In this document: positions 21,025-22,468 of the stretch, piece after piece
Layout of the letters: every line of letters starts with the position of its first letter
How positions within the stretch are numbered: the first letter of the stretch is position 1
Source of the DNA: a virus
DNA: 22,468 bases
Reading direction: 5' to 3' (one strand)
IMG/VR virus record: IMGVR_UViG_3300008110_005936
Span: 18,852-41,319 of that record
Translations under genes and position numbers: made by a program
The notes under the pieces: generated by a model
What the model saw: only the letters and a program-made list of their open reading frames with translations
Told to the model about the DNA's origin: nothing
Databases searched by the model: none

Positions 21025-21240
21025 TTAATCGTTAAAACTTTCATATAACTCGTCCCAATTGACCTCCTCCACATCGATATCGTCGTGGCCAGGTTGGAAC
21101 ATTTCAATAAAGAATTGCCTCAATTGCGTGGGGCCAGTTGCTCTACGAGCCACTTTATAGGGGTATTCTGATTCAGTTAACCAATTGTACGAATTCCACG
21201 TATCCCAATTGGTCCAGCCATTGTATTCTTTGTACGTCAT
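21025..21240 (-). CDS. DUF7249-like small phage protein
   Basis: A 71-aa acidic protein whose first 20 residues, YNGWTNWDTWNSYNWLTESE, carry the NGWTNWDTWN motif that marks a family of small proteins widespread in phages (DUF7249-type). The C-terminus is acidic (HDDIDVEEVNWDELYESFND). Function is unknown in the family as far as I know. It lies two bases downstream of the 103-aa gene and shares its promoter. Confidence 0.7.
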   Translation of the reverse strand: MTYKEYNGWTNWDTWNSYNWLTESEYPYKVARRATGPTQLRQFFIEMFQPGHDDIDVEEVNWDELYESFND

Positions 21241-21242
21241 TG

Positions 21243-21554
21243 TTATTCGTTTTCGTTAGTAATATGTTCAAAGTCTCCGGCTAACTCCTTAGCTGCAATC
21301 AAATCCTTGCCGGCGGATATGATAGCCGATTTACCCAATGTAGGTGCTCCCTTACCGGCTAGCGCCTGTGTTTGGACTTTTTCTGATTCTAATTTAGCTA
21401 TAAATTTAATAGCATAGTCCTCATTACCAAATAGCTTCTTAATGCCCTTACGTTTGTGGGTCAACTCTACTAATTGTGTACGTTTCTTGCCATCCTTAGT
21501 TCTAAGGAACTTCACTTTTGGGGTAATAGTGTAACCTCTAGGAATTGTGTTCAT
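21243..21554 (-). CDS. 103-aa basic protein, unknown
   Basis: A 103-aa protein with a basic N-terminal half (RTKDGKKRTQLVELTHKRKG) and an Ala/Gly-rich C-terminal half (QALAGKGAPTLGKSAIISAG). Mixed beta and helix by pattern; no cysteine or membrane segment. First gene of a two-gene unit with its own host-type promoter, 25 bases before the ATG. No family was recognised. Confidence 0.7.
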   Translation of the reverse strand: MNTIPRGYTITPKVKFLRTKDGKKRTQLVELTHKRKGIKKLFGNEDYAIKFIAKLESEKVQTQALAGKGAPTLGKSAIISAGKDLIAAKELAGDFEHITNENE

Positions 21555-21578
21555 AACTGATTGATTTTGTTTACTATG

Positions 21579-21610
21579 TAAATATACGAAATTATTTCCG
21601 AATTACCAAA
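21579..21610 (-). promoter_or_regulatory. Host-type promoter for the 103-aa gene
   Basis: TTTGG (21610-21606), 19 bases, TATATTTA (21586-21579), one base different from consensus in the -7 box. About 20 bases of leader separate the likely RNA start from the ATG at 21554. Confidence 0.75.
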
Positions 21611-21628
21611 TATTTGGGGTACTTTTTT

Positions 21629-21655
21629 ATAACGTGTTGATTATCAGTACGTTAT
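21629..21655. repeat. Inverted repeat at the end of the 99-aa gene
   Basis: ATAACGT (21629-21635) and ACGTTAT (21649-21655) are exact reverse complements with a 13-base spacer, overlapping the stop of the 99-aa gene. On the minus strand no T-run follows, so it is not a clean intrinsic terminator; an mRNA 3' stem or protein site is possible. Confidence 0.4.
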
Positions 21656-21951
21656 ATATTACGAATATAGATGGGGCTTCCATCCCATAACTGCCCATTC
21701 AAATACCAGTCCCAATTCTTTTGGTGAACCCTTACGCCTGGCAGCCCGTTTAATCGTTCCTTTGTAGTGTTGGACCTCCACCCAGCGGAGCTAATCCACA
21801 TTTTACCATCGGCTTCTAAAGCGGCTATCTTATTACCATGTAGTTTCAAATAGTATATAGTACCTTCACGGACTACACTCATATTTGATTTCTTAAAGGG
21901 AACTCCATCTAAAAAGTTCCTAACTGATTCCTGTGTGATTTTTCTACTCAT
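21652..21951 (-). CDS. Conserved small phage protein (LHGN...GW family)
   Basis: A 99-aa protein with the pattern YYLKLHGNKIAALEADGKMW, SSAGWRSNTTKERLNGLPGV and a basic/aromatic tail (KNWDWYLNG). This LHGN-xIA then GW-x-T-x-RLN arrangement recurs in small proteins of many tailed phages. It is beta-rich and has no signal peptide. Function unknown. It follows the 51-aa ORF with a 13-base gap. Confidence 0.7.
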   Translation of the reverse strand: MSRKITQESVRNFLDGVPFKKSNMSVVREGTIYYLKLHGNKIAALEADGKMWISSAGWRSNTTKERLNGLPGVRVHQKNWDWYLNGQLWDGSPIYIRNI

Positions 21952-21964
21952 AACTCATTTAGTT

Positions 21965-22120
21965 TTATTGATTACTTAATTGCTCTTCAGCGGTAGCATA
22001 CCCATCGGACCAAGATAACTCTTTCTCCCATTCCAACGCCTCTATTAATAAGTCCGTTTGTGATTGTGAAAGGTTTAGGCTCTCAATGATTTCGATTGTG
22101 CTTTGTTCTAAATTAATCAT
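21965..22120 (-). CDS. 51-aa acidic helical protein
   Basis: A 51-codon ORF in the gap between the 99-aa and 101-aa genes. Helical and acidic, from MINLEQSTIEIIESLNLSQS to LEWEKELSWSDGYATAEEQL, with no membrane span. It starts 11 bases after the 101-aa gene ends, consistent with the packing elsewhere in this region. Function unknown. Confidence 0.6.
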   Translation of the reverse strand: MINLEQSTIEIIESLNLSQSQTDLLIEALEWEKELSWSDGYATAEEQLSNQ

Positions 22121-22131
22121 ATGTAAATTGT

Positions 22132-22437
22132 TTATATAGTTGCTAAATACTCTTTACCTTCGGCCACTCCCATACCTTCCCTATACTCAATCGCTTCCGC
22201 TGGTTCGGTAGTGTAACTATCACCATCGTATCGGGCATACTTAGGATACTTACTTACAACAGCCCATACCTTAATGATACGTCTATATAACTGCTTCGGC
22301 AACCCCTCAGCGTTAATTAGAAGCTCATCGTATAAGTAACCATCGAATAACCCATACAATTGGTTAGTTAAATTCCAATTCTTAAAATCTGATTCAGCGA
22401 TAATAGTTAGGATTTCCCTACGAGTGTCATCGCCCAT
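22132..22437 (-). CDS. 101-aa protein, possibly extending past the right edge
   Basis: From the first ATG (22437) it is 101 aa, MGDDTRREILTIIAESDFKN at the start and EGMGVAEGKEYLATI at the end, acidic and helix-rich with aromatic residues (KYPKYARYDGDSYT). The frame remains open upstream to the window edge (SYSKFDRHEC before the Met), so the gene may begin outside the window. No family was recognised. Confidence 0.6.
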   Translation of the reverse strand: MGDDTRREILTIIAESDFKNWNLTNQLYGLFDGYLYDELLINAEGLPKQLYRRIIKVWAVVSKYPKYARYDGDSYTTEPAEAIEYREGMGVAEGKEYLATI

Positions 22438-22468
22438 ACACTCATGTCTATCGAATTTAGAATAACTG

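Noticed and set aside
1-22468. CRISPR array, insertion sequence or integrase
   Set aside because: No regularly spaced repeats, no transposase motifs, no terminal inverted repeats and no recombinase were seen in any frame.

Overview
The window reads as part of a large, tightly packed, T4-like (myovirus-type) phage genome whose host is most likely a Bacteroidota/Flavobacteria-type bacterium. Every supported gene is on the minus strand. Most neighbours overlap or sit within about 12 bases. The gene set is phage-typical: a T4 gp55-like late sigma factor, peptide deformylase, Hsp20, an HD hydrolase, a UvdE-type repair endonuclease, an NMN-adenylyltransferase-like protein and many small accessory ORFs. 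The host inference rests on a promoter repeated with exact spacing, TTTGG-N19-TATATTTG (minus strand). It matches the known Bacteroidetes -33/-7 consensus (TTG / TAnnTTTG). A short lipoprotein with a Bacteroidota-like signal peptide supports it.

Layout, in transcription order (high to low coordinates). (1) 22.4-17.6 kb: small, less AT-rich genes of probable early type. They include a DUF7249-like protein, a small basic DNA-binding-like protein, a lipoprotein, an odd tRNA-Gly(UCC), an HExxH metallopeptidase-like frame with no start codon, a 387-aa unknown protein and a noncoding stretch with two terminator-like hairpins and a candidate small RNA. (2) 17.5-9.5 kb: a very AT-rich run of about 14 overlapping genes. 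It holds three P-loop sulfotransferase-like proteins, a 2OG-Fe(II) oxygenase-like protein, a nucleotidyltransferase/P-loop kinase pair, an ATP-grasp-like protein fused to Hint domains followed by a 31-codon ORF, and three tandem SGNH hydrolase-like proteins (one has lost its nucleophile Ser). (3) 9.5-7.8 kb: three separately transcribed genes (acidic protein, HD hydrolase, Hsp20), two of them with the phage/host-type promoter. (4) 7.8-1 kb: a run with a membrane coiled-coil protein, UvdE, NMNAT-like, 2OG oxygenase, DUF2061, deformylase, gp55-like sigma, NodU/CmcH carbamoyltransferase, a fourth SGNH protein, a conserved helical protein and a partial gene at the edge.

The best functional hypothesis is a small-molecule or glycan decoration gene set. 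Carbamoyl-, sulfo-type transferases, SGNH esterase-like proteins and oxygenases are interleaved in one transcription direction, and could modify a virion component or a host surface glycan. This is inference from family membership. Expression is probably two-tier: host-type promoters on accessory genes, and a phage gp55-like factor for late genes. Two genes (UvdE and HExxH) have convincing family sequence upstream of any usable start codon.
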